Assembly (NCBI GenBank): GCA_032622095.1
Contig: CP136067.1
Coordinates: forward strand, 76,846,705 to 76,910,704
From: Siphonodentalium dalli
Taxonomy: Eukaryota > Mollusca > Scaphopoda > Gadilida > Siphonodentaliidae
Direction: 5' to 3'
Length of the DNA stretch: 64,000 nucleotides
A program made the position numbers and the translations under genes. The notes beneath the pieces are model-generated. The model worked only from the letters and a program-made list of their open reading frames with translations. It was not told the origin of the DNA and searched no databases. Shown here one piece after another: positions 55,101-58,001 of the stretch (position 1 is the first letter of the stretch; every line of letters begins with the position of its first letter).

Positions 55101-56958
55101 TCGCAATTGATATGTCGGAAAAAGTTATAATAGGTACGAAATAACTGTGGTAAGGTTTTATACAAACAGCTTGTTTCCCTATTCAAATTTCCAATTCATT
55201 ACTGTATTTTGTAACCAAGTCTTAAACAAGCAATGTTTTGTGATTCCAAACTGAATAAAAAAAATGTGTCAATGAAACTTTATGGGGTGATTTTTGACAA
55301 AATAATGTTTTGTTTCGTGGGGCCGACGCATTGTATTTCAACCTGTGTCAGGCCGCGTGTTGAACGTTTTATTGACATCACAAAAAAAATATCTGCATTA
55401 TAAAGATATAAAGAAAATAGACAACAAAATACCTAAATTGGAGCATCTTGTTTTATTGTAATTTTGAGCATTGTTTCCATATATGTATGCTTATTTGGTG
55501 CAACTGCTCTTTGGTCATGGTTAAATCGTAAATTAGGAGTTGATTATGGAATAAATATGTAATCATTCCTGCATAAAATGGAAATGCCCGAGAAACAAAA
55601 CATTAATTTGTTTTGGCTTGTCATAGAAAGGTTCATTTTCCTATAAAGTTTACATACTTTGTCAGCTGTCATTTCATTAACCTTACTTTGATTTTGTTTT
55701 CAGAATATTGGTAAAGGAGCTTGAGAAGCATGAACACAGTTGGCCATTCCTACATGGTGTTGATACCAGAAAGTTTCCTTCATACAAGAAGATTATAAAA
55801 AAGCCAATGGACCTGGGTACATTGCGATTTAGAGTTAGAGATGAATTGTAAGTTTCCAAATATGAATTTTCCCAGTATATAAAAAAAAGTCATTTTCTCA
55901 GGAAATGCTTCATTATATTTGCTGAATTCCAATTTATTTGGAGAGTTCAGAATCTATCTTGAATGGTTATTTAATAGTACATGTACTTTAAATTCTGTAC
56001 AGACTAATCATCTTTAATACTGGTATAGTATCTCTATATTGAGAATTGCTATATAATGGTAAATTTTTCTATGTATGTCAACTTGCCTCATTTGGGCTTA
56101 AACTAAAGATTGAAATATTTGGCTGGATCTGATATAAATTTATAAATTTAATATTAAATTTTTTATCCAGGTTTGCCATTTAGATTCTGAAGTTTGGAAC
56201 ATTCATAGAATATTTTTATTGGTTGGCTTACCAACCCTAGGCCAATTGACTTTACTTTTTACTTACTGAAGCATAATTGTCTCCCAAAAAAGAAATCAGC
56301 GGTGTCCATGCGTCCCTCCCAGATGGTTTCTGGATTATAACTTTTAGTTTTAGTTATGATTGTTTTCAAATTTTGTATGTGGATTACCCACATGGAAATA
56401 CAAGTCAAATTCGAATTTGGGTCCGGTCTGCCCATTTTTGTTATGGTCCTTGTCGACTTCTGTATTGTACACCACTTGAGCCTTTCGACTGTAGCTTGGA
56501 ATTTGCCGATTAGTTTGGTTTCTGGATGATAACTTTAGTTTTAGTTCTCTGATTGTTTGAAAATTTTGTGTGTGGATTAGCCACATGAAAATACACATTA
56601 GATTCAATTTTGGATTCGGTCTGGCCATTTTTGTCAGAGTTATGGACCTTGTTGACTTAGAATTGCCAATTATTTTGATTTCCGACAGGGAATTTATTGG
56701 TTTAGATGAAGCATAATTATGTTCTTTGACAGGGAAGTTATTGGTTTAGATGATGCATGTATTCAGCAAGTAATAATTGGCTCTGTTTTTCATTTCAGTT
56801 ACAAGACGAGGGATGACTTTGTAAATGATGTGCGACAAATATTTGACAATTGTGTAACATTCAACGAGGATGAATCTGAAGTTGGCCAAGCTGGCCATCT
56901 GCTACGAGCATTTTTTGAAGAGACATGGCAGGAAATGTGTGCTAACTGTGACAGCTAG
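7139..56958 (+). CDS. BAZ2B: BAZ2-family chromatin remodelling subunit, 3' part of gene (23 exons, discontinuous)
   Basis: Vertebrate relatives BAZ2A and BAZ2B are nuclear non-catalytic partners of ISWI ATPases that read histone marks. The 23 exons listed below join without a frame break into 1,442 codons plus stop. Numbering the visible part from 1: Glu/Arg-rich coiled coil 1-80; DDT about 85-140; WHIM1-like helices about 206-270; WSD/WHIM2-like block about 348-400; acidic, Ser/Pro-rich linker to about 820; WHIM3-like segment about 822-875; PHD1 1084-1132; PHD2 about 1139-1180; bromodomain about 1340-1442 with a WPF shelf at 1355-1357 and the acetyl-lysine Asn at 1412. Domain order and local wording match BAZ2B as I remember it, for example GQDRYKRTYW and WEKSIM. 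The N-terminal part, with the MBD/TAM domain expected for the family, is upstream of the window. Because invertebrates usually have one BAZ2 gene, the symbol means co-orthologue of BAZ2A/B. The two PHD fingers differ from the single finger I know in vertebrate proteins. Confidence 0.93.
7830..8927. mobile_element. Non-autonomous hAT-like element with 8-bp target duplication
   Basis: Ends CAGGCCTCAGC...GCTGAGGCCTG are inverted repeats. The flanks carry the perfect 8-bp duplication GAGAGGCT at 7822-7829 and 8928-8935. The size is 1,098 bp with no transposase ORF. An 8-bp duplication and a CAG-like terminus are typical of hAT. The edges also hold repeated GGGAGACT and GGCGACTTCG motifs. It sits in the intron between exons 1 and 2. 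Confidence 0.85.
9354..9605. mobile_element. Palindromic MITE (GAATGAGGTCCCCAGAGG family), copy 1
   Basis: The outer inverted ends are CAAGCATTGAAATAGTGTG and the reverse complement of CAAGCCTTGAAATAGGGTG. Inside are two successive palindromes built from GAATGAGGTCCCCAGAGGG and its reverse complement. Four more full copies occur in the window at 25641, 40849, 43414 and 48779, and decayed pieces at 4676-4740 and 4940-5035. It has no coding capacity. Confidence 0.88.
9748..9813 (+). CDS. BAZ2B: BAZ2 exon 2 (coiled coil)
   Basis: The exon is 66 bp, phase 0-0, after TTTGTAG and before GTGAAT. It encodes 22 residues beginning ERERRRQHLVLVKAIEARKR, matching the RRRQHMMLMKAMEARKK region of BAZ2B. 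Confidence 0.9.
10028..10090 (+). CDS. BAZ2B: BAZ2 exon 3 (coiled coil)
   Basis: The exon is 63 bp, phase 0-0, after CCATCAG and before GTAAGC. It encodes the Glu/Arg/Lys-rich ERDRMREEKIFGKKLERER plus KM and continues the helix before the DDT domain. Confidence 0.88.
11270..11694. mobile_element. Non-autonomous hAT-like element with 8-bp target duplication
   Basis: Ends CAGTGCTCACGC and GGCGAACACTG are inverted. The perfect 8-bp duplication GTGACAAA flanks it at 11262-11269 and 11695-11702. The size is 425 bp. The interior repeats ATGGCTAAA / ATGGCGAAA motifs at both ends. It is in the intron between exons 3 and 4. Confidence 0.88.
12489..13740 (-). pseudogene. Decayed non-LTR retrotransposon (LINE) reverse transcriptase, 3' half
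   Basis: Reading the minus strand from 13740: LQGTRQGEYLISPLL matches the RT motif with RQG and SP. Next come a SNDMALFSA stretch where the YADD box should be, then KWRYRYNPNKTHIIVFN (RT thumb), LGIPL, and finally CLVCARSYIDLPQHIIADC, the CxxC...HxxxxC motif found near the end of many LINE polymerases. These lie in at least three frames with stops between them, and the catalytic aspartate pair is not intact. The element is dead and 5' truncated. Confidence 0.75.
14106..14310. mobile_element. Partial TTAA-flanked MITE with ATGCATTCTCTTATATAT hairpins
   Basis: It starts after TTAA with CCCTTTCATACTGGGAGC and contains several inverted copies of AATGCATTCTCTTATATAT and GCACTGGTGCAGC. Its right terminus is not recognisable. 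It is related to the elements at 46844, 48422 and 57610. Confidence 0.6.
14427..14504 (+). CDS. BAZ2B: BAZ2 exon 4 (start of DDT region)
   Basis: The exon is 78 bp, phase 0-0, after TTTACAG and before GTTGGG. It encodes EQRRFELQLARELKKPLEDM and six more residues. ELKKPxEDM is the characteristic lead-in to the BAZ2 DDT domain. Confidence 0.93.
15222..15333 (+). CDS. BAZ2B: BAZ2 exon 5 (DDT domain)
   Basis: The exon is 112 bp, phase 0-1, after ATTACAG and before GTCAGT. It encodes DLPDYHRIPGLKLAGEAFSD and continues through a phenylalanine-rich helix. This is the core of the DDT domain, which in this family contacts the ISWI ATPase. The wording is close to PELPRIPGLVLSGSTFSDCL of BAZ2B. Confidence 0.96.
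15543..15592. repeat. GTCTGTC microsatellite
   Basis: It is a run of CTGT/CCGT tetranucleotides following CGTTCGTCCGTCTG. The same header with a shorter run occurs at 30190 and 41320 in related repeats. Confidence 0.8.
16952..18696. mobile_element. TTAA-flanked insertion, 1,745 bp, with empty site present in the window
   Basis: It is flanked by TTAA at 16948-16951 and 18697-18700. Ends AGGATTGCTATCC and GGATCATATTCCT are imperfectly inverted. The near-identical sequence at 31420-31450 is continuous across a single TTAA (31437-31440), which is the empty site. The interior has three AATAAAGAGCGTT motifs (near 17629, 17769 and 17977), two TGACGTCA sites (17101 and 17168) and a cluster of CACGTG/CATGTG sites at 18456-18527. 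No transposase frame is seen, so it looks non-autonomous. Confidence 0.82.
19383..19525 (+). CDS. BAZ2B: BAZ2 exon 6 (DDT domain, C-terminal half)
   Basis: The exon is 143 bp, phase 1-0, after TATTCAG and before GTAAAT. It encodes DNSLPSMFAMQNGLLNLDED and then a leucine-rich helix ending NDPGLQNPKE, where BAZ2B has CDPGL. A tandem repeat array begins in the following intron, about 165 bp downstream. Confidence 0.95.
19691..21760. repeat. Tandem array, 13 units of ~155-165 bp with three-unit higher-order period
   Basis: Units start with GGCGCGGGCTACAGGTCGTA or close variants at 19691, 19847, 20011, 20175, 20330, 20494, 20658, 20813, 20972, 21137, 21278, 21437 and 21602. Three subtypes alternate in strict order: GTACCTTTGGTCTGATC, GTACTGTTYGTCTGATCATC and GTAGCTTTGGTC. 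This gives higher-order repeats of about 484, 483, 479 and 465 bp. The last two higher-order copies look almost identical. Open frames of 60-70 codons recur in each copy and are a consequence of the repeat, not genes. Confidence 0.92.
22279..22386 (+). CDS. BAZ2B: BAZ2 exon 7
   Basis: The exon is 108 bp, phase 0-0, after TTCACAG and before GTGAGA. It encodes AVTKLGQKITDIEPTDLVFS then EMLRVYIRDRNSRDSD, the helical stretch between DDT and WHIM1 in BAZ2 proteins. Confidence 0.92.
23053..23162 (+). CDS. BAZ2B: BAZ2 exon 8 (WHIM1-like)
   Basis: The exon is 110 bp, phase 0-2, after CTAACAG and before GTAAGT. It encodes LSECLDKRPFQALNATQKAA followed by IFAFLCNELLSSRAVL. This matches the KAxVLAFLINELACSKSVV segment of BAZ2B, a WHIM1-type helix. 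Confidence 0.95.
23629..24043 (+). mobile_element. Helitron-like non-autonomous element, tandem copy 1
   Basis: It begins TCTCATATATATTTTGAAG, with A before it, and ends GCCCGGACAACGTCGGGC (a stem-loop) then TCATCGGCTAG. A 5' TC, a 3' hairpin near the end and a CTAG terminus are Helitron hallmarks, and no target duplication is seen. The interior has TGTCTGTC microsatellite sequence and repeated CGAGATCTCGGAAACGGGTG modules. The element is 415 bp and copy 2 abuts it directly. Confidence 0.72.
24044..24450 (+). mobile_element. Helitron-like non-autonomous element, tandem copy 2
   Basis: It starts at TCTCATATATATTTTTAAG immediately after the CTAG of copy 1 and ends with the same GCCCGGACAACGTCGGGC hairpin and CTAG. 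It is 407 bp and very similar to copy 1. Confidence 0.72.
24451..25004 (+). mobile_element. Helitron-like non-autonomous element, tandem copy 3 (expanded)
   Basis: It starts TCTCATATATATTTTTAAG directly after copy 2 and ends in hairpin plus CTAG, followed by T and a TA repeat. It is 554 bp. Relative to copies 1 and 2 it carries an additional internal module with GATCTCGGAAACGGGTGG and an extra GTCCGGACAACGTCGGGC hairpin near 24920. Confidence 0.72.
25175..25249 (+). CDS. BAZ2B: BAZ2 exon 9 (end of WHIM1-like region)
   Basis: The exon is 75 bp, phase 2-2, after TTTTCAG and before GTAAGC. With the split first codon it encodes NEIEQNMETVSNIRRDKWVL and EGKVRK. The block NxRRDKWVxEGKxRK is almost invariant in the BAZ2 family. 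Three tandem Helitron-like elements lie in the preceding intron. Confidence 0.96.
25641..25894. mobile_element. Palindromic MITE (GAATGAGGTCCCCAGAGG family), copy 2
   Basis: It runs from CAAGCCTTGAAATAGTATG to the reverse complement ending CTATTTCAAGGCTTG. It has the same double-palindrome structure as the copy at 9354, with the two palindromes joined by TGAGGTGTAAGC. Confidence 0.9.
26397..26580 (+). CDS. BAZ2B: BAZ2 exon 10 (acidic linker)
   Basis: The exon is 184 bp, phase 2-0, after TTTACAG and before GTAATT. It completes KLRQIQASKFHQ and continues into an acidic tract containing GSDDEEKEEDSGNESEISE. The family has a comparable acidic linker here. Confidence 0.93.
27893..27949 (+). CDS. 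BAZ2B: BAZ2 exon 11
   Basis: The exon is 57 bp, phase 0-0, after ATTTTAG and before GTTGGT. It encodes DDEPATLEECEKSLEKYSK, comparable to the SVEELEKQIEKLSK helix that precedes the WSD block in BAZ2B. Confidence 0.9.
28243..29665 (+). CDS. BAZ2B: BAZ2 exon 12, long exon (WSD/WHIM2-like block and disordered linker)
   Basis: The exon is 1,423 bp, phase 0-1, after GTTGCAG and before GTGAGT, and encodes about 474 residues. It opens with QHSQFRTKVYDASHKLRAVC then FGQDRYKRTYW and GGIYVEGLESGEWLED, the WSD/WHIM2 signature of BAZ proteins. The rest is low complexity: imperfect CEQN repeats separated by I-K-x-E-K, an acidic Asp/Glu/Ser tract, then a Ser/Pro/Phe tract with repeated SPF motifs. No catalytic domain is visible in the linker. 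The 10.9-kb intron that follows is the largest in the window. Confidence 0.96.
30126..31806. repeat. Dispersed repeat nearly identical to 15478-19075 minus its insertion
   Basis: Both copies start at TTATGTTTACCCATACCATA and share long near-identical stretches through the CTCCTCCCCAACCCAAATAC end. This copy lacks the 1.75-kb insertion present at 16952 and has a small extra stretch near 31094-31170. The high identity suggests recent transposition or duplication. A 14-base poly-G lies at 31512-31525. Confidence 0.88.
31919..31969. repeat. Conserved ~51-bp motif, copy 2 of 3
   Basis: It is identical at nearly every position to the motif at 6836, with GCCGATCGTGATCGGC as a palindrome. It lies just before another repeat that contains GCAGCCATCTTG units. 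Confidence 0.75.
32461..33141. mobile_element. 681-bp DNA transposon with perfect 21-bp terminal inverted repeats
   Basis: The ends, GTATACACCCGTCAGTAAGC plus C, are perfectly inverted at 33121-33141. If the first TA is a target duplication, the element is of the TA-inserting (Tc1/mariner) kind; this is inference. The interior repeats GGTCCTCGTAGATAAGCCC-like motifs at both ends. No transposase ORF is seen. The flanks appear to be two halves of one older repeat (GCCCTTGTTTGACTTG). Confidence 0.72.
33170..33645. repeat. Imperfect inverted repeat of the GGCCCTTGTTTGACTTG family
   Basis: The left arm (about 33190-33370) and right arm (about 33425-33640) are inverted relatives: CAAGCTGAAATG, GGTATTGTGATAGC and TTCATTTTTACCAGAGTTAC occur in both orientations. 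Similar wording recurs at 29830-30120. It seems to be two copies of one dispersed repeat head to head. Confidence 0.55.
34759..35193 (+). pseudogene. hAT-like transposase, C-terminal fragment, first part (interrupted)
   Basis: This open frame has WWGRVFKTKKYPCMMKVVKA followed by SGPHVEQSFSVMNDLI, resembling the hAT C-terminal dimerisation domain (WW, then P..VE..FS). It continues in the same frame at 37488, where a 2.29-kb fold-back element has been removed conceptually. The catalytic core and zinc finger are missing upstream, so the gene was already truncated. It is probably a domesticated or decayed copy rather than an active one. Confidence 0.62.
35194..37483. mobile_element. Fold-back element with ~1.1-kb inverted arms
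   Basis: The left end ATAGTCCAGTGCATTTATGG and the right end CATAAATGCACTGGAC are inverted. Similarity between arms runs inward over hundreds of bases, for example CCTCCATAAACAACATACTA near 35271 and its complement near 37383, and TTAGCCAAATTTGCCACTGA near 35738 and its complement near 36918. The two arms meet near 36330. TATC flanks both sides (35190-35193 and 37484-37487), so a 3-4 bp target duplication is likely. It has no ORF of note. The insertion splits the transposase frame cleanly. Confidence 0.8.
37488..37733 (+). pseudogene. hAT-like transposase, C-terminal fragment, second part
   Basis: The frame resumes with SARSNRMSIDTYSAIQSVKY and runs to a TGA at 37731-37733, with a charged tail. 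The R..RM....Y.A.Q..KY pattern follows the dimerisation motif in related sequences. It is in frame with 34759-35193 after removal of the fold-back element and one TATC copy. Confidence 0.62.
38427..38631. mobile_element. Palindromic MITE with GGTCCGGTTCCGTGGT ends
   Basis: TCCACCAGGTCCGGTTCCGT at the left is inverted at the right (ACCACGGAACCGGACCTG, then GGTGGA). The interior GGAGTAGCATTTCCATATATG is also inverted, giving a 205-bp hairpin. Only this copy was noticed. Confidence 0.72.
39139..39296. repeat. Dispersed repeat matching the first ~170 bp of the window
   Basis: TGATCACTCTGAGCT, GATGGGTTCCTCGACTCGAA, GAAGCCAA and GAGCGTTGATTCGGATT occur here in the same order as at about 50-150. 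This copy has a 24-base poly-C (39218-39241) where the other reads TTTTTCACCTCC. Confidence 0.75.
40601..40759 (+). CDS. BAZ2B: BAZ2 exon 13 (WHIM3-like)
   Basis: The exon is 159 bp, phase 1-1, after TTTCAG and before GTATGT. It encodes KQRSWWKISDRAQLREFLKC then LHPRGVRERNLQRMMQK. The WWKI and LHPRGVRE motifs match the WWRI and LHLRGIRE block of BAZ2B, the WHIM3-like helix. Confidence 0.95.
40849..40999. mobile_element. Palindromic MITE (GAATGAGGTCCCCAGAGG family), copy 3, single-palindrome form
   Basis: It has the same outer ends as the copy at 25641 but only one central palindrome, so it is 151 bp long. It lies about 90 bp after the donor of exon 13. Confidence 0.9.
41453..41966. mobile_element. 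TTAA-flanked insertion, 514 bp
   Basis: TTAA occurs at 41449-41452 and 41967-41970. Left end AGATACGGGCGGCGTT and right end AACGCTGCCCATGCCT are inverted with three mismatches. It interrupts a copy of the ACCATAGTATGGTAAACATA repeat, whose uninterrupted form reads straight through near 15860. It contains AAAAGAGCGTTC and AATAAAGAGCGTTT, the same motif as in the 16952 insertion. Confidence 0.78.
42883..42932. repeat. Conserved ~51-bp motif, copy 3 of 3
   Basis: It carries TATCGCCAAGG, then ATGGGTTAACATCTGCC and GATCGTGATCGGCCTCTCGTT. Compared with copies 1 and 2 it has a G/T change and loses one A from the GGGTTAAA run. Confidence 0.75.
43150..43400 (+). CDS. BAZ2B: BAZ2 exon 14 (lysine-rich linker)
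   Basis: The exon is 251 bp, phase 1-0, after CACCCAG and before GTTCGT. It encodes a tract of alternating Lys and Glu/Asp, then VIPERDVAGSWNADISCELE and a helix ending SSSLQSK. The frame stays open past the weak donor because a palindromic MITE lies 14 bp downstream. The chosen donor gives the phase needed for the next exon, SWKVPDE. Confidence 0.88.
43414..43668. mobile_element. Palindromic MITE (GAATGAGGTCCCCAGAGG family), copy 4, next to a splice donor
   Basis: It runs from CAAGCCTTGAAATAAGGGTG to CTATTTCAAGGCTTG with the double-palindrome form. Its left end is only 14 bp from the last base of exon 14 (43400), so the exon-14 frame reads on into it. Confidence 0.9.
43930..44102 (+). CDS. 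BAZ2B: BAZ2 exon 15
   Basis: The exon is 173 bp, phase 0-2, after ATTTTAG and before GTAAGT. It encodes SWKVPDEVAELKDVTFVPLT and continues to LLDLESHIERRYLKPPLIK. The LExHIERRYLK helix is conserved in BAZ2 proteins just before the PHD finger. Confidence 0.93.
44469..44670 (+). CDS. BAZ2B: BAZ2 exon 16
   Basis: The exon is 202 bp, phase 2-0, after TTAACAG and before GTAAGT. It encodes a Ser/Gly/Asp stretch and then a helix with SQLVLCIVQLQSSISWEKSI and MRV. In BAZ2B the equivalent helix ends WEKSIMKV and runs directly into PHD1. Confidence 0.95.
44923..44958 (+). other. Candidate in-frame 36-bp cassette microexon
   Basis: Between exons 16 and 17, both phase 0, there is a 36-bp open segment bounded by ATATTACAG and GTGAGTATC. 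Inclusion would add 12 hydrophobic residues (PVGLVLLHLFNL) between the exon-16 helix and the first zinc ligand of PHD1. The splice sites look good, but vertebrate BAZ2B joins the flanking segments directly, so it is either an alternative exon or chance. Confidence 0.25.
45092..45181 (+). CDS. BAZ2B: BAZ2 exon 17 (PHD finger 1, N-terminal part)
   Basis: The exon is 90 bp, phase 0-0, after TACTTAG and before GTAAGT. It encodes MCQICLKDDNEAELLLCDGC then DKGYHTYCFK. The zinc ligands CxxC, CDGC and HxxC of a C4HC3 PHD finger are all present. PHD fingers of this type bind histone H3 tails. Confidence 0.97.
46434..46490 (+). CDS. BAZ2B: BAZ2 exon 18 (PHD finger 1, C-terminal part)
   Basis: The exon is 57 bp, phase 0-0, after TTTTCAG and before GTAAGC. 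It encodes PKLEDIPDGDWYCFECISK and supplies the last zinc pair CxxC in the canonical IPxGDWxCxxC context. Confidence 0.96.
46844..47248. mobile_element. TTAA-flanked MITE with CCCTTTACCCAAC termini, copy A
   Basis: It is flanked by TTAA. Ends CCCTTTACCCAACA and TGTTGGGTAAAGGG hmm-free inverted repeats are near perfect apart from internal divergence. Inside are two hairpins of CCAATGCATTCTCTTATATA and GCGAGTCGACC. It is the reverse-orientation relative of the element at 57610 and nearly the same length (405 versus 392 bp). Confidence 0.85.
47462..47485. repeat. Poly-G tract, 24 bases
   Basis: This homopolymer lies 54 bp upstream of exon 19. Its true length is uncertain in any assembly. Confidence 0.9.
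47540..47652 (+). CDS. BAZ2B: BAZ2 exon 19 (PHD finger 2, N-terminal part)
   Basis: The exon is 113 bp, phase 0-2, after TTTACAG and before GTAAGT. It encodes AAGVVFCIVCGKRSGKIIEC then DECPRALHLECMVPPLPR. The ligands CxxC, CDEC and HxxC of a second PHD finger are visible. A 24-base poly-G run ends about 50 bp upstream of the acceptor. Confidence 0.96.
48422..48626. mobile_element. TTAA-flanked MITE with CCCTTTGAGTGCC termini
   Basis: TTAA lies at 48418-48421 and 48627-48630. Left end CCCTTTGAGTGCCAGG and right end CCTGGCACTCAAAGTG are inverted with one mismatch. It holds a single compact hairpin of CAATGCATTCTCTTATATAT and shares the GGTTGATACAAAAATCGGAC phrase with the right end of the 15426-19120 element. 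Confidence 0.85.
48779..48968. mobile_element. Palindromic MITE (GAATGAGGTCCCCAGAGG family), copy 5
   Basis: It has the same outer ends as the others, with internal deletions in both palindromes, giving 190 bp. It is in the intron between exons 19 and 20. Confidence 0.88.
49870..51363 (+). CDS. LINE reverse transcriptase, C-terminal two thirds
   Basis: The enzyme copies the element RNA at a nicked target. Seen here: ERQGVRQGGVWSPSAYKVFV (RT motif with RQGG and SP), PTVADDVTLVS with the catalytic Asp pair, LGITRDG, then the thumb region with ILPRLLYGLDV and, near the end, CQLCNKEPEDILHFIVTC, a CxxC...HxxxxC motif common to LINE polymerases. The frame is open back to 49768 without a good ATG, so the endonuclease and RT N-terminus are missing. 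Near the C-terminus a run of six T (51253-51258) shifts the frame: the reading one base over gives CYQLHHARLRILSKKK, the usual LINE tail. So the last ~35 residues of this frame are out of frame. I cannot assign the clade. Confidence 0.88.
   Translation: MNWNGMKSQQFMERQGVRQGGVWSPSAYKVFVNGLLTQYEENSLGSRIGSVFCGTPTVADDVTLVSHDPNELQVMLNILMDYANRLRYLISEQKSCILSISRRDPGHTWTLSNHRMQTVTKATHLGITRDGSSKHGTSLVAQERISAARRCSYALLGAGFHGMNGLNPKVSAHLLRCYILPRLLYGLDVINLNKKDMQQLETFYTQTAKRLQHLPTRTANCASLLMLGLIPIEGEIHKRTLKTYGNIVRNEGSVECQLAARQLATKGDTSNSWFTKVTRLTELYDLPSTHDLVAFPPPKRLLKNMVDTAIEKHWLGNLKREAMDKSTLTQLNLQDTTPGHVHQIWDACGSEPFATTMAAHKMKMSTGTYILQRQKAKFESTTTDICQLCNKEPEDILHFIVTCESLHAVRSRFITAIKETLNQAGLNPNIQNHYLLKLILDCSAFDIPKYCMLKIESIARGFFVLPTTPCSSPYPVQEENWSKSSACGPRQSVTATS
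51276..52274 (+). CDS. Lysine-rich ORF downstream of LINE RT (ORF1-like)
   Basis: The open frame covers 332 codons. The first ~55 overlap the end of the RT frame and are probably not translated as such. From about residue 130 there is a strongly basic tract (KKKGPPKKKTPARKRRDAAR then RAKWKKR), a Pro/Asp/Ser middle, a possible coiled coil near 268-305 (DRLMADIQRTNKEQEEQV), a short poly-Gln and a KKRKKKK end. The RRDAARRAKW wording resembles basic segments I associate with ORF1 proteins of invertebrate LINEs, which bind element RNA. ORF1 normally precedes the polymerase, so this order is odd. No zinc knuckle is visible. Confidence 0.45.
   Translation: MLVSVSCPRRKLVQELRLWTPAVSDSHKLDLTLLVDNLLQTEYIYVYTYRVSNLYAQEDVVTSAHKDGSPDTGGMYREGKGKVQRSRILDIANWSLQSSRGYLTLCLEFRVEDAGNQKSQTRDTNSKTASCHLSGKKKGPPKKKTPARKRRDAARRAKWKKRGVTVDLPVTPPLVVQPSTVIAGGSKLSERRPDDSTRMESDRDSVDLPEVPAVVVEACGDRDVDTTPDVPAASFDVELDFTPRTPDYQNIPVSSSSATSNNNSSAGSIKLAEDLLADTTAKADRLMADIQRTNKEQEEQVLAISQQQQQRPPSPQSSTEKANPRKKRKKKK
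52657..52699 (+). CDS. BAZ2B: BAZ2 exon 20 (PHD finger 2, C-terminal part)
   Basis: The exon is 43 bp, phase 2-0, after ATTCCAG and before GTAAGC. With the split Arg codon it encodes RMPRKWSCQQCILDK, giving the last zinc pair of PHD2. The preceding 5-kb intron carries a LINE, a TTAA-flanked MITE and a palindromic MITE. Confidence 0.95.
54457..54929 (+). CDS. BAZ2B: BAZ2 exon 21 (charged linker and start of bromodomain)
   Basis: The exon is 473 bp, phase 0-2, after TCTACAG and before GTCAGT. It encodes a basic tract (DNRKGKKAKRKRK), a Ser/Pro stretch and a long Glu-rich helix. It ends in EPFWISMAPC, which leads into bromodomain helix Z. The basic tract could act as a nuclear localisation signal; that is inference. 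Confidence 0.94.
55704..55847 (+). CDS. BAZ2B: BAZ2 exon 22 (bromodomain, helix Z and ZA loop)
   Basis: The exon is 144 bp, phase 2-2, after TTTTCAG and before GTAAGT. It encodes ILVKELEKHEHSWPFLHGVD then a segment with YKKIIKKPMDLGTLR. The WPF shelf and the KKPMDLxTxR motif of the ZA loop and helix A are the bromodomain hallmarks. Confidence 0.97.
56799..56958 (+). CDS. BAZ2B: BAZ2 exon 23, terminal coding exon (bromodomain helices B and C, stop)
   Basis: The coding part is 160 bp, entered in phase 2, after CATTTCAG. It encodes YKTRDDFVNDVRQIFDNCVT then FNEDESEVGQAGH and ends ETWQEMCANCDS with TAG at 56956-56958. The Asn in TFNEDE is the acetyl-lysine-binding Asn. The protein ends right after helix C, as in vertebrate BAZ2 proteins. 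Confidence 0.97.
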
Positions 56959-57150
56959 TCCAATGTTCCCTCAAACATGACCTGCTAGTCCTTGTTATCT
57001 CATCTCTGGCCATTCAAATTCAAACTTTGTTTTCTCAACTTCATAGGAGGTAGCAGCATGTACTTGTAATTATAATAACTGCAATTCTGTTGTTACTGCA
57101 TTTGGGGAGAATGTGAACAGTAGTGTGAAGTATAGGCATGATTTCAAAAG

Positions 57151-57156
57151 AATAAA
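57151..57156 (+). terminator. Candidate proximal poly(A) signal of BAZ2
   Basis: An AATAAA hexamer lies about 190 bp after the BAZ2 stop codon. It would give a short 3' UTR. The downstream region is T-rich but has no strong GU tract that I can see. Confidence 0.35.
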
Positions 57157-57609
57157 TATGCAAAGACTTTACATCTTTTGTAAACCTCAGAGTGGTAGCG
57201 ATAAAACAAACTCTCCTAATTGTGTCTAGTCTATTAATAATTTTGAGTATTATATGTACAATATATTTGTGATCATTAAGGGAACTCTATTAGTGTCAGA
57301 TTTTATTACTTTCAACTTTTGCAGTCATTCTACATAATTAGAACCAATCTTCCAACAGACTATGTGTAAATCATCCCTATATGTTTTGCAGCTTTATCAT
57401 TGCTATAGTCTGGAATTTTAGATATTTCTTATAAAATCTGAGAAAACATAGTAGGACTTTGTCTGGCCTCAACTCGTCATATTTATCACTGCCTTATCTG
57501 ACATATTTATTTAGACAAGTTTCCTCTGCCTATCCAGTAAAGGTTTCAAATTGCTACAAAATCTCATGCATCCAGAAGATTCTTCAGAAGTGGAGTGAAT
57601 GGATGTTAA

Positions 57610-58001
57610 CCCTTTACCCAACAATCCGGCCAAAACCGGCCAAATAAAGCTTCAACAGCCTAAAATATCTTCGGTCTGTCTCAATAAAACCATACACATA
57701 TGGATATCATTGGAACCGGCTCATTGACCACATTGTGATGGTTATAGTTATGCCCTGTGCCAATGCATTCTCTTATATATGCGAGTCGACCATAGGTCGC
57801 CTCGCATATATAAGAGAATGCATTGGCCTAAAAAAAATCTTTTTTTAACACTTTTTACCATTTTGTCTTACATTCTTTAACAATTTTATAATTTTTAATG
57901 TGTTAAGCCAATGCATTCTCTTATATATGCGAGGCGACCTATGGTTGACTCGCATATATAAGAGAATGCATTGGCACAGGGCCCTTCTGTTGGGTAAAGG
58001 G
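57610..58001. mobile_element. TTAA-flanked MITE with CCCTTTACCCAAC termini, copy B
   Basis: TTAA lies at 57606-57609 and 58002-58005. The termini CCCTTTACCCAACA and TGTTGGGTAAAGGG are inverted. Two CCAATGCATTCTCTTATATA hairpins are separated by an A/T-rich spacer. It is closely similar to the reverse complement of 46844-47248. It lies 650 bp after the BAZ2 stop codon. Confidence 0.87.

Noticed and set aside
56277-56513. Open frame just before the last BAZ2 exon
   Set aside because: It lies in an intron, repeats phrases seen at 56520-56660, and is not needed for phase: exon 22 joins exon 23 directly.
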